Below, piece after piece: positions 37,212-46,736 of a DNA stretch of 64,000 nucleotides. Numbering within the stretch: the first letter of the stretch is position 1; each line of letters begins with the position of its first letter. Made by a program: the position numbers and the translations under genes. The DNA comes from Streptomyces capitiformicae (lineage in GTDB: Bacteria > Actinomycetota > Actinomycetes > Streptomycetales > Streptomycetaceae): contig NZ_CP022161.1 in assembly GCF_002214185.1 (NCBI RefSeq), forward strand, positions 8,191,486 to 8,255,485. The letters are read 5' to 3'. The notes below the pieces were generated by a model. The model was not told where the DNA came from. It ran no database searches and was given only the letters and a program-made list of their open reading frames with translations.

Positions 37212-37796
37212 CTACAGGGACGCCAACAGGCCTTCGAGCGCGGCCCGTTGGCGGGCCGGCGTGGTGGCGTGCGGGATGAGCAGTGCGTTGACCTGAAAGC
37301 CGGCCAGGGCGGCGAGCAGGGTGTCGGCGCTCTGCTCGTCCGGCACGCCACCCGCGACCTCGCCGGCCGCCCGGGCCTGTGCCAGGCATCCGGTCATCCG
37401 TTGCCGCCACTCGTCCAGGGCGCTCGCGTGGACGGCCGCCATCCGCGGGTCGTGCAGGGCCCGGCCCCAGAAGGCGACGACCACCCGGGCCTCCAGCAGC
37501 CGTGTCTCGTCGAGCGGCATGATCTCGTGGCACAGGCGGCGCAGCGCGACGAGGCCGGTGGCGTCACCGATGGCCTGCCGGGCACGGGCGTCGGTGCACT
37601 CGACGGCGTACTGGAAGGCCGCCCGCAGGATCTCGTCCTTGTCACGGAAGTAGGGTGCGAGGGCACCGTTGGAGTACCCCGCTTCGGCGGCGAGATCGCG
37701 CATGGTGACGCCGTCGAGCCCGCTGCGGGCGATCAGCGCCCAGACCGCCGCGACGATCTCACGACGGCGTGCGTCATGGTCGACGATCTTCGGCAT
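37212..37796 (-). CDS. TetR/AcrR family transcriptional regulator
   Basis: A 194-residue repressor-type regulator. The HTH lies at residues 10-55 (EIVAAVWALIARSGLDGVTM, then RDLAAEAGYSNGALAPYFRD) and the C-terminus resembles BetI-like ligand domains (VVVAFWGRALHDPRMAAVHA). It is the last gene of the minus-strand run starting with the AraC regulator and amine oxidase, 51 bases beyond the DUF5134 gene. It may control the divergent ABC/GT genes or its own set; no operator is evident. Confidence 0.85.
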   Translation of the reverse strand: MPKIVDHDARRREIVAAVWALIARSGLDGVTMRDLAAEAGYSNGALAPYFRDKDEILRAAFQYAVECTDARARQAIGDATGLVALRRLCHEIMPLDETRLLEARVVVAFWGRALHDPRMAAVHASALDEWRQRMTGCLAQARAAGEVAGGVPDEQSADTLLAALAGFQVNALLIPHATTPARQRAALEGLLASL

Positions 37797-37847
37797 GAGC
37801 GTGGGTTCTCCCTTCCGGTGACGGGGGCGGCTCCCTTCGACGCCGGT

Positions 37848-38336
37848 TCACCATGCCATGGCGGTCATCGTCGCGACCATGAGGAGGGCCCCGACGTCCT
37901 GGGGCCGACCCATGTGGCCGTGCTGTCCCCGCAGTTGGGCGAACATGATTCCCCCGGCCCGCGTGACCGCCCAGCAACCGGCCACGAGCGGCGCCAGGCC
38001 GCCCGTCCCGGCACCCGCACCCGCATTGTGGTGTCCCATGGCCGTTCCCATGAGTGAGGTGGTCGCCGTCAGAAGTGCCATCGCGGCGAGGTCGGCCGTC
38101 TCGGCCGCTCTGCCGCGCCCTGGGCACCCGGCGCACGCACGCCACACACAGGCCATCGCCGCGGCGACTGCGCCGATCAGGAGTACCTCACCTGATCGTC
38201 CGGCCGGTACGACCATGATCGCCATCACCAGCGTGACGACAGCGTGCGGACCCCAGCCGCGTACCGGTCCGGGGAGGTGACCGGCCAGGCAGACAGCGGC
38301 TGCCACCAGGCCGGCCACCGCGAGCAGTTCATGCAT
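37848..38336 (-). CDS. DUF5134-like membrane protein
   Basis: A 162-residue protein with four to five hydrophobic segments ([20 protein letters not shown], then [20 protein letters not shown]) and a His- and Met-containing C-terminal part ([21 protein letters not shown]). In streptomycetes such DUF5134 proteins are small integral membrane proteins of unknown role; the His/Met content could suit metal, perhaps copper, binding. Its ATG overlaps the end of the copper amine oxidase gene by eight bases, so it is co-translated with it. Confidence 0.65.
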   Translation of the reverse strand: MHELLAVAGLVAAAVCLAGHLPGPVRGWGPHAVVTLVMAIMVVPAGRSGEVLLIGAVAAAMACVWRACAGCPGRGRAAETADLAAMALLTATTSLMGTAMGHHNAGAGAGTGGLAPLVAGCWAVTRAGGIMFAQLRGQHGHMGRPQDVGALLMVATMTAMAW

Positions 38337-40260
38337 CACAGCAGCCATGGGAGCTGCCGACCCGGGCAGGAACGTCCAGGGTGGGATTGCGGTCGAAGAA
38401 TCCGGTCGGCTTGAGCTTGAAGCCGGTGTGGTCGACGGGCATGATCGGCCAGTCCTCGGGCCGCGGGGCGTGCGTGAGACCGAACGTGTGCCACACGACG
38501 AGCGACCGGCCGTCGAGGGCCCGGTCGGCGCCGGTGTAGGCGGGCAGGCCCGCGCCTCCGGGATGCTGGTTGACGAAGTCGCCGGCGGGGTAGCGCTCGG
38601 CGGGGTCGTACGCGGTGACCCACAGATGCCTGGTCGCGAAGGTGGCACGGGCGGCGATGGACGAGCCCGGATCGGCGAGCAGCGTCGGCCTGCCCTCGGG
38701 ATGCAGGGTGTAACCGACCGGTGAACCAACGGAGTTGAGCGATTCCGGGTTGGATATGTGCCAGACACGGTCGACGCTCATGTCGGCTGAGCGCTGCGCC
38801 TCGGACTCGGTCCGCAGCGGCGTGCGCCGCAGGGTGAAAGCGTTCCCCCGAGGGTTGTCCGGGCCCATCGGCACCCGTACGACGTCGACTTCCTCCACCC
38901 GGTTCTTCGAGCCGTCGACGGCCATGTCCAGACGGGCGCAGAAGAGGTGCTGGTGGTACGGGGCGCCGAGTCCCGGAGCGATTTCGGCGGCGTAGGGGTA
39001 GTCGCCTCCCGGGTGGGCGGAGGGGAAGACGATGCCCGTGGCCTTGGCCTCGAACTCGATGGTGCCGTCCAGGTAGAGATACCAGTAGAACCCGTAGTCG
39101 TAGTTGCCGATGGTGGTGAAGAAGGAGAGCACCATGCGTCGTTGGCGGCGGGTCTCGGCGCGGCCGGTCCACAGGTCGGTGTGTTTCCAGAGGATGCCGT
39201 AGTCCTCCTCGTGCAGGCAGATCGCGTGAGGGAGGGTGCGCGGCGCACCGGATTCGTCGGTGATGACGGCGTCCAGGTAGGTGATCTCGCCCAGGCAGTC
39301 ACAGCCCAGTTCGAGGGCGTTCGCCATGCGGCCGATCAGGAACTCGCCGGTGTCGAAGTAGTTCTGCCAGGAACGAACCGGCGAGGGGTCGGCGTAGGGG
39401 ACGACCATCTCGGCGATCGAGGCGCGGTGGATGATCGGGCGGTCGCGCCCCTTGTCCCGGTCGTGGAAGGCGATCTGGTGGAGGACCAGGCCCTCACGGG
39501 CGTCGAAGCCGATGCGCAGGGACCAGTTCTCCCACCGCAGGAGGTTGCCGTCGAGGGCGAAGCTGGGGCCCTCGGGCTGGGTGATCTCCAGGGGCTTCAG
39601 GCTGGTGCGTGGAGGGCCGGTGACGGCCGGGTCGCCGAAGTCGGCGGACACGTCGGGAAGCGGAACGGGGCCGGTGTCGACGATCCGGTCGACGGTCTTG
39701 TTCAGCACGTCGACGTAGACGACGAGGCCGTCGACGGGACGCCCCCAGGCGTAGTCCTTCGCGTGTTCCTGGACGAAGGCGAGGCCGCGCAGGATGCGGC
39801 GTCCGGACTCGTCGGGGTACTCGTCCGCGTACACCCCCGCGGACAGCGGGGCGACACGCACCAGCGACCCGTCGAGGCCGCGCCTCCTGAGCGCCGCCGT
39901 CCACTCCTCGTCGGCGGCCAGGATCTCCTCGATCAGGTCGAACTCTTCCTCAAGGATGGGGAGTTGACCGTCCTTGGTGGCGTCGAGAGTCCGGTCGGAG
40001 TCGATGGCGCCGCGGGTCAGGGAGAGCACGACGTCATGGGCCGGAGCGCCCGCGGTGTCGTGCAGCATGACCCGTACGCGGCGGTCGACCGGGTCGCCGG
40101 GGGCATGGGCCATCAGGCGGTCCTTCTCCGGCTCCTCCAGGCCGAGGTAGGCGAAGCGGCTGGTGTCGGCCAGCAGGCCGGCTTGGGCGAGGATCGTGCG
40201 GGCTGCTGTGATCTCACTCGGCGTGAGCGGCGCGAGGGGGTGCTGGGTCTGGGAGGTCAT
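38329..40260 (-). CDS. Primary-amine oxidase (copper/topaquinone)
   Basis: A 643-residue copper amine oxidase that converts primary amines to aldehydes with release of ammonia and hydrogen peroxide. Tyr387 in TTIGNYDYG is the residue processed to topaquinone. The catalytic Asp is in [10 protein letters not shown]. Copper ligands are the His pair in [11 protein letters not shown] and the distal His in [18 protein letters not shown]. The N-terminal N2/N3 domains are present and there is no signal peptide, so it is cytosolic. GGAAGGA lies upstream of ATG 40260. An AraC-type regulator gene is 282 bases upstream, as in the FeaR-controlled tyramine oxidase arrangement. A paralogue lies at 55643. 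Confidence 0.92.
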   Translation of the reverse strand: MTSQTQHPLAPLTPSEITAARTILAQAGLLADTSRFAYLGLEEPEKDRLMAHAPGDPVDRRVRVMLHDTAGAPAHDVVLSLTRGAIDSDRTLDATKDGQLPILEEEFDLIEEILAADEEWTAALRRRGLDGSLVRVAPLSAGVYADEYPDESGRRILRGLAFVQEHAKDYAWGRPVDGLVVYVDVLNKTVDRIVDTGPVPLPDVSADFGDPAVTGPPRTSLKPLEITQPEGPSFALDGNLLRWENWSLRIGFDAREGLVLHQIAFHDRDKGRDRPIIHRASIAEMVVPYADPSPVRSWQNYFDTGEFLIGRMANALELGCDCLGEITYLDAVITDESGAPRTLPHAICLHEEDYGILWKHTDLWTGRAETRRQRRMVLSFFTTIGNYDYGFYWYLYLDGTIEFEAKATGIVFPSAHPGGDYPYAAEIAPGLGAPYHQHLFCARLDMAVDGSKNRVEEVDVVRVPMGPDNPRGNAFTLRRTPLRTESEAQRSADMSVDRVWHISNPESLNSVGSPVGYTLHPEGRPTLLADPGSSIAARATFATRHLWVTAYDPAERYPAGDFVNQHPGGAGLPAYTGADRALDGRSLVVWHTFGLTHAPRPEDWPIMPVDHTGFKLKPTGFFDRNPTLDVPARVGSSHGCCDA

Positions 40261-40542
40261 CGCATTCCTTCCGGGGGAGCGACTGCCACTGCCGCTTTTT
40301 TTCAACGTCTGTAGATAAAAAACGGGCGGCACGTGCTCCGTCCAGACCCGGGTGCGGTCTTTCCTGCGCGGAGCGACGCGCATGGCGACGTCCGTGCACG
40401 GCAGGCCACCTCGGTGTGCACGGATTGGAGAAACCTGTCCTCAGGCCACTCGTCGAGCGTCGTTCGGTGAGGCCTGTGGCACCGTCACGGTCCCCGACGC
40501 TCCCGCGGCGGACGCGAACCGTTTCGCAGGGGCGCTGTGCGG

Positions 40543-41529
40543 TCAGGCACCGGTCAGGGTCGGTGGCGCGGGCGTCGGGTCCAGGCTGGCCCGGCGCCGG
40601 TAGTCCCGGGGGGTTTCGCCGTAGGCCGCCTTGAAGACGCGAGCGAAGTGACGACTGTCGAGGAGTCCCCAGCGCGCGGCGATGGCGGCCACCGGCTGAT
40701 CCCTGGTCGCAGGGTCGGACAGGTCCCGGGCGCAGTGCTCCAGCCGCCGGGTGCGGATCCAGCCGGCGACCGTCATCTCCTCCTCCGCGAACAGCTTGAA
40801 GAGATAACGCCGTGAGATTCCGTGCGCACCGGCGATGGCATCGGGCGTGAGATCCGGGTCGGCGAGATGGCGTTCGATGTAGTCGCGGATGCGCAGCGTG
40901 GTCGCGAGATGGGGCGCCACCGGTGTCGTCCGGTTGAGCCGCTCGCACAGCAGAGCCGTGACCAGGGACACGGCCCCGTCGGCCAGCCGTGACACCTCGG
41001 GCCCCGAGCAGTGTGCGCTCTGCTCGGTCAGCGACCGCAGGAAGGGCGCCACGACCGCTCCGACGCCCTTGTCCGGAGTGATCCTCTGCCCGGTCACGGC
41101 ACGCAGGGTCTCCGGCCGCAGCGGGATCAGCGGGCGTGGCAACATCACCAGCACCGTGCTGAAACGACTCTCGTAGGTGAAGCTGTACGGGCGCGAGGTG
41201 TCACACAGCGCCAGGTCGCCCGGCGTCAGCCGACTGTGTACCCCGTCCTGCTCGATCACCGCGGTGCCCGAGACCTGCAGGCTGAGTTTGTAGAAGTCCT
41301 CTTCGTGCCGGGCAGCCAGCGACTCGGTCCGGCGCACGCGTAACGGTCCCGCACTCAGTGAACTCAGCTGCAGGGTGCCGACACTGCCGCTGGCGGCCGT
41401 GCCGTGGAAGACGTCGGTGGTCGTCCGCGTGGTGTCCAGCGGTGCGAACAACAGACGGGACATCTCGTCGACCCAGAAGTCGAAGCGCTCGCCCGGGGAG
41501 ACGTTCTCGGTCGTCACGACGGTCCGCAT
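40543..41529 (-). CDS. AraC-family regulator, FeaR-like
   Basis: A 328-residue activator. Residues 1-200 form the AraC-binding-like N-terminal domain found in FeaR-type regulators (SPGERFDFWVDEMSRLLF, FYKLSLQVSGTAVIEQDG, LTPGDLALCDTSRPYSFTYE). The C-terminal 100 residues hold two HTH motifs (DAIAGAHGISRRYLFKLF and AAIAARWGLLDSRHFARVFK). In enteric bacteria FeaR turns on amine oxidase and phenylacetaldehyde dehydrogenase in response to aromatic amines. Here the gene lies between an amine oxidase gene and a divergent APC permease, so the same logic is likely. Confidence 0.85.
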   Translation of the reverse strand: MRTVVTTENVSPGERFDFWVDEMSRLLFAPLDTTRTTTDVFHGTAASGSVGTLQLSSLSAGPLRVRRTESLAARHEEDFYKLSLQVSGTAVIEQDGVHSRLTPGDLALCDTSRPYSFTYESRFSTVLVMLPRPLIPLRPETLRAVTGQRITPDKGVGAVVAPFLRSLTEQSAHCSGPEVSRLADGAVSLVTALLCERLNRTTPVAPHLATTLRIRDYIERHLADPDLTPDAIAGAHGISRRYLFKLFAEEEMTVAGWIRTRRLEHCARDLSDPATRDQPVAAIAARWGLLDSRHFARVFKAAYGETPRDYRRRASLDPTPAPPTLTGA

Positions 41530-41562
41530 GGACGCGCTCCATCTGGTCGGTGCTGCACCGTA

Positions 41563-41596
41563 ACGGTACCGTCAACTCGCCTTGTCCGGTAGGACA
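41563..41596. promoter_or_regulatory. Candidate operators between FeaR-like regulator and permease
   Basis: The divergent region 41530-41846 contains ACGGTACCGT (41563-41572) and TGTCC-GGTA-GGACA (41583-41596), two palindromes within 35 bases. They could bind the AraC regulator or another factor. No gene is seen in the rest of this stretch. Confidence 0.35.
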
Positions 41597-41846
41597 TTCA
41601 TGCCCTCAGGGACGAGCCGTCGGAGCGCGTGCCGGTGGGCTGCCGTGCATGCAGTGGCGAAAGCACGTGCACGGCCGCGCACCCTCCTGCGGCGCGGTTC
41701 GCAGGACAGTGTCCCCCACAGATCCGGACGGCGGTCACCAGGAGCCGACACGGGAACTCGGCCAAGCGCCGACCTCGGCCTGGGCGCCCCCTCCCCGTGC
41801 GGCGTTTCCCGTCCGGGCCGCGGTCCGCACTCATCAAGGAGTTCCT

Positions 41847-43334
41847 TTGTCCCAGCAGTCACGCGATCCGGGACACCGCACGCACCTTCGACGTGGTGCG
41901 GTCGGTGTGACCGGAATCCTCTTCTTCGTCCTGTCCGCGCAGGCCCCTCTCACCGGGATCGTGGGCACGTTGCCGGTGCCGCTCGGCCTGGGCAACGGCG
42001 GCGGAGCGCCGGCGGCGTACCTGGTCGTCGGCGCCGTCATCGCCGTCTTCGCCGTCGGGTTCATCACCATGAGCCGGCACGTCACGGACGCGGGAGCCTT
42101 CTACGCCTACGTGTCACGCGGGCTCGGCAGGACCGTCGGAGTCGGTGCGTCGCAGTGCGCCCTGCTCTGCTACGGCGCGACCCAGGCAGGCATGTACGGC
42201 CTGTACGGCGTCGTGGTCAAGGATCTGTTCCAGCAGCACCTCTCCCTCGACCTGCCATGGTGGGTCTGGGCCGTGGGGACGATGCTCGTCGTGCAGGTCC
42301 TGGGCTCGCTCAACATCGAGCTGGGCGCCAAGCTGCTGGCGGTCCTGGTCGTGGCCGAAAGCTCGCTGCTGGTGGCGTTCGCGATCCACGAGTTCGTGAC
42401 CGGCGGAGGTCCACAGGGACTGAATCTCGCGGACAGTTTCGCGCCTTCCGCGTTCTTCGCCGGTGCGCCGGGAGTGGCACTGACCTTCGCCATCGCCTCG
42501 ATGATCGGTTTCGAGTCCGCGGCCATCTACTCGGAGGAGGCCAAGGATCCCGCCCGCACCGTACCGAGGGCGACCTATCTGTCCGTCGTCGTGATCTCGG
42601 TGTTCTTCAGCTTCGTCTCCTGGATGGTGGTCAGTCACCACGGCGCGGACAACGTGGCGGGCGCGGCCCGCGCCGCTCTGCAGAACGGCGAATCCACGGC
42701 GGTGGTACTGGCGCCCGTGACCGACACCCTCGGCCCATGGGCCACCGACACGATGGCCGTCCTGCTGGCCTCCTCACTGCTCGCGGGCATACTCGCCTTC
42801 CACAACGCCATCAACCGCTACCTCCACTCGCTCGGCGGCACGGGGGTCCTGTCCACCCGGCTGTCGCACACCAACCGTCACGGGGCGCCCCACATCGCCG
42901 GCCTGGTGCAGACCGCGCTCGCCTTCTGCATGGTCGTGCCGTTCGCCCTGGCCGGGGCGGACCCGGTGGTGACACTGCTCACCTGGGGTGGGGGAGTGGC
43001 TGTGCTGTCGCTGCTGGTGCTGTACATCCTCATGTCGCTCTCCATCGTGGTCTTCTTCCGGCGGACTCGCCTGGACACCCGCCCGTGGCACACGCTGATC
43101 GCGCCGAGCGTCTCGGTTCTGCTTCTGCTCGGCGTCATGGTCATGGCGATCGCCAACTTCTCCACCCTGATCAGCGCTTCCGGCGACACCGCCCTGCTCC
43201 TGGAGCTCGGTGTCCTGCTGGTGTTCGTCTGGGGGCTCGTTCTGGGCGTCGTACGGCGCGGCCAGGACGGCACCGGTCGTCCGACCGCCGACCAGGAGAC
43301 GGAGTCGGTGCCCGAGGCGTCCTCCGCCCTGTGA
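41847..43334 (+). CDS. APC-superfamily amino acid/amine permease
   Basis: A 495-residue transporter with about 12 membrane helices. The first helix has the APC loop GILFFVLSAQAPLTGIVGTL and the sixth the unwound stretch ASMIGFESAAIYSEEAKDPA, which is typical for amino acid and polyamine permeases. TTG 41847 is proposed as the start because AAGGAG lies five bases before it and the sequence from there on is protein-like; no ATG or GTG with a site is closer than the first helix. It faces the FeaR-like gene and probably imports the amine or amino acid used by the locus. Confidence 0.85.
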   Translation: MSQQSRDPGHRTHLRRGAVGVTGILFFVLSAQAPLTGIVGTLPVPLGLGNGGGAPAAYLVVGAVIAVFAVGFITMSRHVTDAGAFYAYVSRGLGRTVGVGASQCALLCYGATQAGMYGLYGVVVKDLFQQHLSLDLPWWVWAVGTMLVVQVLGSLNIELGAKLLAVLVVAESSLLVAFAIHEFVTGGGPQGLNLADSFAPSAFFAGAPGVALTFAIASMIGFESAAIYSEEAKDPARTVPRATYLSVVVISVFFSFVSWMVVSHHGADNVAGAARAALQNGESTAVVLAPVTDTLGPWATDTMAVLLASSLLAGILAFHNAINRYLHSLGGTGVLSTRLSHTNRHGAPHIAGLVQTALAFCMVVPFALAGADPVVTLLTWGGGVAVLSLLVLYILMSLSIVVFFRRTRLDTRPWHTLIAPSVSVLLLLGVMVMAIANFSTLISASGDTALLLELGVLLVFVWGLVLGVVRRGQDGTGRPTADQETESVPEASSAL

Positions 43335-43347
43335 CCCGGCTACGCAC

Positions 43348-43380
43348 AGGAGGGGTGGTCTCGATGAGACCACCCCTCCT
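43348..43380. terminator. Bidirectional hairpin between permease and catabolic operon
   Basis: A perfect 15-base stem (AGGAGGGGTGGTCTC and its complement) with a three-base loop separates the plus-strand permease from the end of the ten-gene minus-strand operon. Confidence 0.85.
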
Positions 43381-43417
43381 CGCGTTGTCCCGGGGCGCAG
43401 GCTGTGCCCCCTCACGC

Positions 43418-43852
43418 TCACCCCGTCGTGCCGGAACCGCCTTCCCGGGCGGCGACCGTCGGCTCGATGCCGGTGGCACCGACGGTCTCCCGCCAGGCCT
43501 CAAGCCCGGCCTGGAACGCGACGATTCCCGCCTCCGGGAGGGCGATCTCGATCGCCTCCAGGATCTCCTGCGGAGTGACCCCGAGGTCCAGGGCCACCCG
43601 GATGCGGCTCTGGATGTGTCCCTTGTCGGCCCTCATCACGGTGAGGCTGAGGATGAACAACAGCTCCTTGGTGCGGCGATCCAGGGTACGGGGCCTCAGA
43701 TAGGCCGCTTCGACCAGGCCGTTCGTCGCCTGCAGGACATCGAAGTCGTGCTGCGCCATGACCTTGTGATAGTCGAGGACGTACCCGCGGTCGTGGGCCA
43801 TGGCGTCGATGTACTCCTGCGCGGCCTTCGGGGGAACTTCGTCGGCCGTCAT
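43418..43852 (-). CDS. Carboxymuconolactone decarboxylase family protein
   Basis: A 144-residue AhpD-like helical protein (DRRTKELLFILSLTVMRADK, then GHIQSRIRVALDLGVTPQEI). The redox CxxC of the AhpD peroxidase branch is absent; the Lys-Gly-His segment fits the decarboxylase-like branch. In protocatechuate degradation relatives act on carboxymuconolactone; the exact substrate here is unknown. It is the last gene of the ten-gene operon. Its ATG overlaps the stop of the NIPSNAP gene by four bases. Confidence 0.75.
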   Translation of the reverse strand: MTADEVPPKAAQEYIDAMAHDRGYVLDYHKVMAQHDFDVLQATNGLVEAAYLRPRTLDRRTKELLFILSLTVMRADKGHIQSRIRVALDLGVTPQEILEAIEIALPEAGIVAFQAGLEAWRETVGATGIEPTVAAREGGSGTTG

Positions 43853-44187
43853 CCTCGGTCTCCCTCGTGCAGGGCGGTACGGATGTCGTGCGTGGCGGGT
43901 ACCAGGAGGCGGTTGGTCTGGCGCACGAGCAGCTCACGCACGTGGCCCCGGAAGGACGCGAACTCGTCGTCGTCCGCCAGCTCGGCACGCCTCTTGGCAC
44001 GGTCTTCCAGACTCTCGAAACCCCAGAAGTACACCAGTGTGTTGAGTTCGCCGACCTCGGTGGTGCAGCAGCCGAGCAGGTTGCCGAGAATCCGTACCTG
44101 GGGCTCGCGGCCGTACTGCTCCCACAGCCGGACGTAGCGCGCCGTCGCGCCCGGTCTGAGGAGGTAGTCGCGTTGCTCGATGATCAC
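43849..44187 (-). CDS. NIPSNAP family protein
   Basis: A 112-residue dimeric alpha+beta barrel protein (MIIEQRDYLLRPGATARYV and the typical GNLLGCCTTEVGELNTLVYF). Such proteins are frequent in aromatic and polyketide pathways without a proven reaction. Four-base overlaps on both sides (ATGA) show that it is translated together with the FAD monooxygenase and the carboxymuconolactone decarboxylase-like protein. Confidence 0.75.
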   Translation of the reverse strand: MIIEQRDYLLRPGATARYVRLWEQYGREPQVRILGNLLGCCTTEVGELNTLVYFWGFESLEDRAKRRAELADDDEFASFRGHVRELLVRQTNRLLVPATHDIRTALHEGDRG

Positions 44188-45866
44188 GACGCCTCTCCCT
44201 CCGTGACGGGCATCGAGCGCCAGGCGTCCTTGAACTCCGTGGACCGCGACGGCGAGAGAAGTCGTTCGAAGGCGTGGGTCACCGTCGCCAGGTCTCGGGG
44301 CTCGGTCAGGGACGCGAGATACCGGTCGGGGCGGACGACGGCGACGCTGCCCCGGTGCAGGGCGAACCAGTCCCGCAGGACGCCGTCGACGTCCTCCACC
44401 GTCACCGAGTCCGTCGTCGACGTGCGCCGCTCGGTACGGGACCGGCCGGAGCGGGATTCGACGACGGTGATGTAGCGCGTGCCGATGCGGTCCCAGAAGG
44501 CACGGCTGTCGGGATCCAGATGGACGAGCGGATCAGTGCCGTAGCCGATGAGGGCGAACCACTCGCCGAGTGTCTCGTCGAGCGGCAGCACCCGCCCGTC
44601 GGCGGTCTCGACTCTCGGCTGGATGAGCATCCTGCCCACCGGTGAGCTCTTCCGCGTCGGCCGCCCGCGGTGCAGCATGATGCCCTCGGTGTACCGGGGG
44701 ACGGGCTTGAACCTCATGTGCACCAGCCAGTTGCGGACCGGGGGTGCCACGGTGAGTCCGCGCACCAGGGTGTCGCGCGCGCGGGCCACCCTGAGGCTCG
44801 TCGGGGAGAGGAACCGGCCGATGGCGTCCGACAGCTTCACCATCGCCTGGGCGTGTTCGCGCCGCTCGGTGTCGTAGGTGGCGAGGATCCTCGGATGGGC
44901 GCGCCCGGTGACGACGGCCGCCAGCTTCCAGGCGACATTGGTCGCGTCCCGTATGCCGGTGTTCATGCCCTGCCCGGCCCAGGGGGGCATGAGGTGGGCG
45001 GCGTCGCCCACGAGGCAGATCCGGCCGTCCACGAAGCGGTCGGCCACACGCGAGTGATGCGTGTAGACGCGGGCCCGGATGATGTTGAGTGCCGTGGGAT
45101 CGGGCACGTGCCCGGCGAGGAGTTCGTGTACCTTCTCGGGCCGGAGCATGGCCTCGGCGTCCTCGCCGGGGAAGAGCATGAACTCCCAGCGGCGGTAGTT
45201 GTAGGGCAGGTCCAGGCAGACGTACGGGCGCTTCGGGTCGCCGTGCAGCCCTGTGTACGGGGCGTCGAGCGGATCGTTGTCGCACTCGATGACCACCCAC
45301 TTGCGCGGGTGGGTGTCTCCGCTCAAGGGGATGCCGAGTTGCTCACGCACGGTGCTGCGGCCACCGTCGGCGGCGACCACGTAATCGGCGTGCACCAGGA
45401 CGCGTTGGCCCTGGGGGTCGACGACGTGCAGCCGTGCCTCGGTTCCGTCCTGCTCCAGACGTACCAGTTCGTGTCCCAGCAGGGGCTGCACGTGGGGATA
45501 GCGTGCGAGGCCGGCGCGCAGGGTGTGCTCGGCGAGCTGCTGCATGAAGATGTTGCGCCGGGGCCAGCCGAACTCCTTGGTGTCCGGCCGTATGTCGGCG
45601 AGACAGTGGCCGTTCGCGGCGAACATCTTCAGCGGGACGTTCTGGATCATGTCGGCGAGCATCTCGTCGGCGAGGCCGATGCCCTGGAAGCTGCGCAGGC
45701 ACTCGTCGTCCATGCCGACCGCGCGCGGGTAGTCGATGATCTCCTCGCTGCGGTCGATCAGCAGGGTGCGCACTCCGTAGAGGCCGAGGTAGTTGGCGAC
45801 CGTCACACCGACGGGCCCCGCGCCGACCACGGCCACCTGGGTGTGGTGTTCGACGGGTTCGGTCAT
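44184..45866 (-). CDS. FAD-dependent aromatic monooxygenase, MhpA-like
   Basis: A 560-residue class A flavoprotein hydroxylase. The FAD-binding GxGxxG is VAVVGAGPVGVTVANYL at the N-terminus, the DG motif is VVAADGGRSTVREQ, and the GD motif is ICLVGDAAHLMPPWAGQG. MhpA relatives hydroxylate 3-(3-hydroxyphenyl)propionate with NADH and oxygen, and the HNI-type insert and thioredoxin-like C-terminus fit the PheA/MhpA group. GGAGG precedes ATG 45866, which overlaps the stop of the alpha/beta hydrolase gene. It probably opens an aromatic ring to later cleavage by adding an OH group. Confidence 0.85.
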   Translation of the reverse strand: MTEPVEHHTQVAVVGAGPVGVTVANYLGLYGVRTLLIDRSEEIIDYPRAVGMDDECLRSFQGIGLADEMLADMIQNVPLKMFAANGHCLADIRPDTKEFGWPRRNIFMQQLAEHTLRAGLARYPHVQPLLGHELVRLEQDGTEARLHVVDPQGQRVLVHADYVVAADGGRSTVREQLGIPLSGDTHPRKWVVIECDNDPLDAPYTGLHGDPKRPYVCLDLPYNYRRWEFMLFPGEDAEAMLRPEKVHELLAGHVPDPTALNIIRARVYTHHSRVADRFVDGRICLVGDAAHLMPPWAGQGMNTGIRDATNVAWKLAAVVTGRAHPRILATYDTERREHAQAMVKLSDAIGRFLSPTSLRVARARDTLVRGLTVAPPVRNWLVHMRFKPVPRYTEGIMLHRGRPTRKSSPVGRMLIQPRVETADGRVLPLDETLGEWFALIGYGTDPLVHLDPDSRAFWDRIGTRYITVVESRSGRSRTERRTSTTDSVTVEDVDGVLRDWFALHRGSVAVVRPDRYLASLTEPRDLATVTHAFERLLSPSRSTEFKDAWRSMPVTEGEAS

Positions 45867-46735
45867 CGGGCGGCCTCCGCGCTGCTGAGGAATCTGGTGA
45901 AGTGGTGAAGGAAGGGTTCCGGGGCGTCGTCGTGCACGTAGTGGCCTGCTCCAGGGATCTCCACCGTGTTGATGCGTGGGTTGAGCCGTGCCATCGCGGC
46001 CGCGGTGGCGGCCGAGAGGAAGTCCGACTGCCCGCCCCGGACGACCAGGGTCGGGCACCGAAGGGACTCGACGTACGGCCACAAATCCACCTGCCGGGCC
46101 GGATCCGGGTCGAGACGGGCCGCCGCGATGCCCGCCAGGTCGAACTTCCAGCGCCACCGTCCCTCGTCGTCGGGAGTGAGGGTGTGCCGCATCCTGGAGT
46201 CCAGGGCGTCCTCGGAGATGTTCGGGCGGATGCCGCGCCAGTACGCGCGGGCCGTCTCCCGAGAGGGGAAGTCCCGTGGTGTGCCCGCCACTTCGCGCTT
46301 GATGCGCTCGGCTCCCTCACCCGACTGCGACGAGCCGGGCCCGATGTCCTCGACGACCGCCGCGCCGACCCGCTCGGGGTGACGCGCGGCGTACACGTAC
46401 GTGGTGGTGCCGCCCATGGAATGACCCAGCAGTACGAACCGGTCCAGGCCGAGGCGGTCGGTGAACTCCTCCAGATCGGCGACGTAGGACTCCGTGTGGT
46501 ACTCGCCCTTCGGATCCCAGTCGCTGTCGCCCCGCCCCCGTGCGTCCGGGGCCAGGACACGGTAGCGGTCCGCGAGCCGCTCGGCGAGCGGCTCGAACGT
46601 CCGGGCGTAGCTGCGCAGGCCGTGCAGCATGACGATCGGGGGCCGGCCCTCGTCGCCCCACTCGACGTAGTGGGTGCGCAGCCCGTTGAGCGTGAGGAAG
46701 CGGTCCCGCCCGACCGGGGTGGTGTCGGTGGCCAT
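45863..46735 (-). CDS. Alpha/beta hydrolase
   Basis: A 290-residue hydrolase with oxyanion motif MLHGLRSYARTF, nucleophile Ser in LLGHSMGGTTTY and catalytic His in GAGHYVHDDAPE. In meta-cleavage pathways MhpC-type relatives hydrolyse C-C bonds of ring-fission products, which suits its position between the monooxygenase and VOC dioxygenase-like genes. Epoxide or ester hydrolysis cannot be excluded. The start is two bases from the AA_synth stop. Confidence 0.8.
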   Translation of the reverse strand: MATDTTPVGRDRFLTLNGLRTHYVEWGDEGRPPIVMLHGLRSYARTFEPLAERLADRYRVLAPDARGRGDSDWDPKGEYHTESYVADLEEFTDRLGLDRFVLLGHSMGGTTTYVYAARHPERVGAAVVEDIGPGSSQSGEGAERIKREVAGTPRDFPSRETARAYWRGIRPNISEDALDSRMRHTLTPDDEGRWRWKFDLAGIAAARLDPDPARQVDLWPYVESLRCPTLVVRGGQSDFLSAATAAAMARLNPRINTVEIPGAGHYVHDDAPEPFLHHFTRFLSSAEAAR

Positions 46736-46736
46736 C

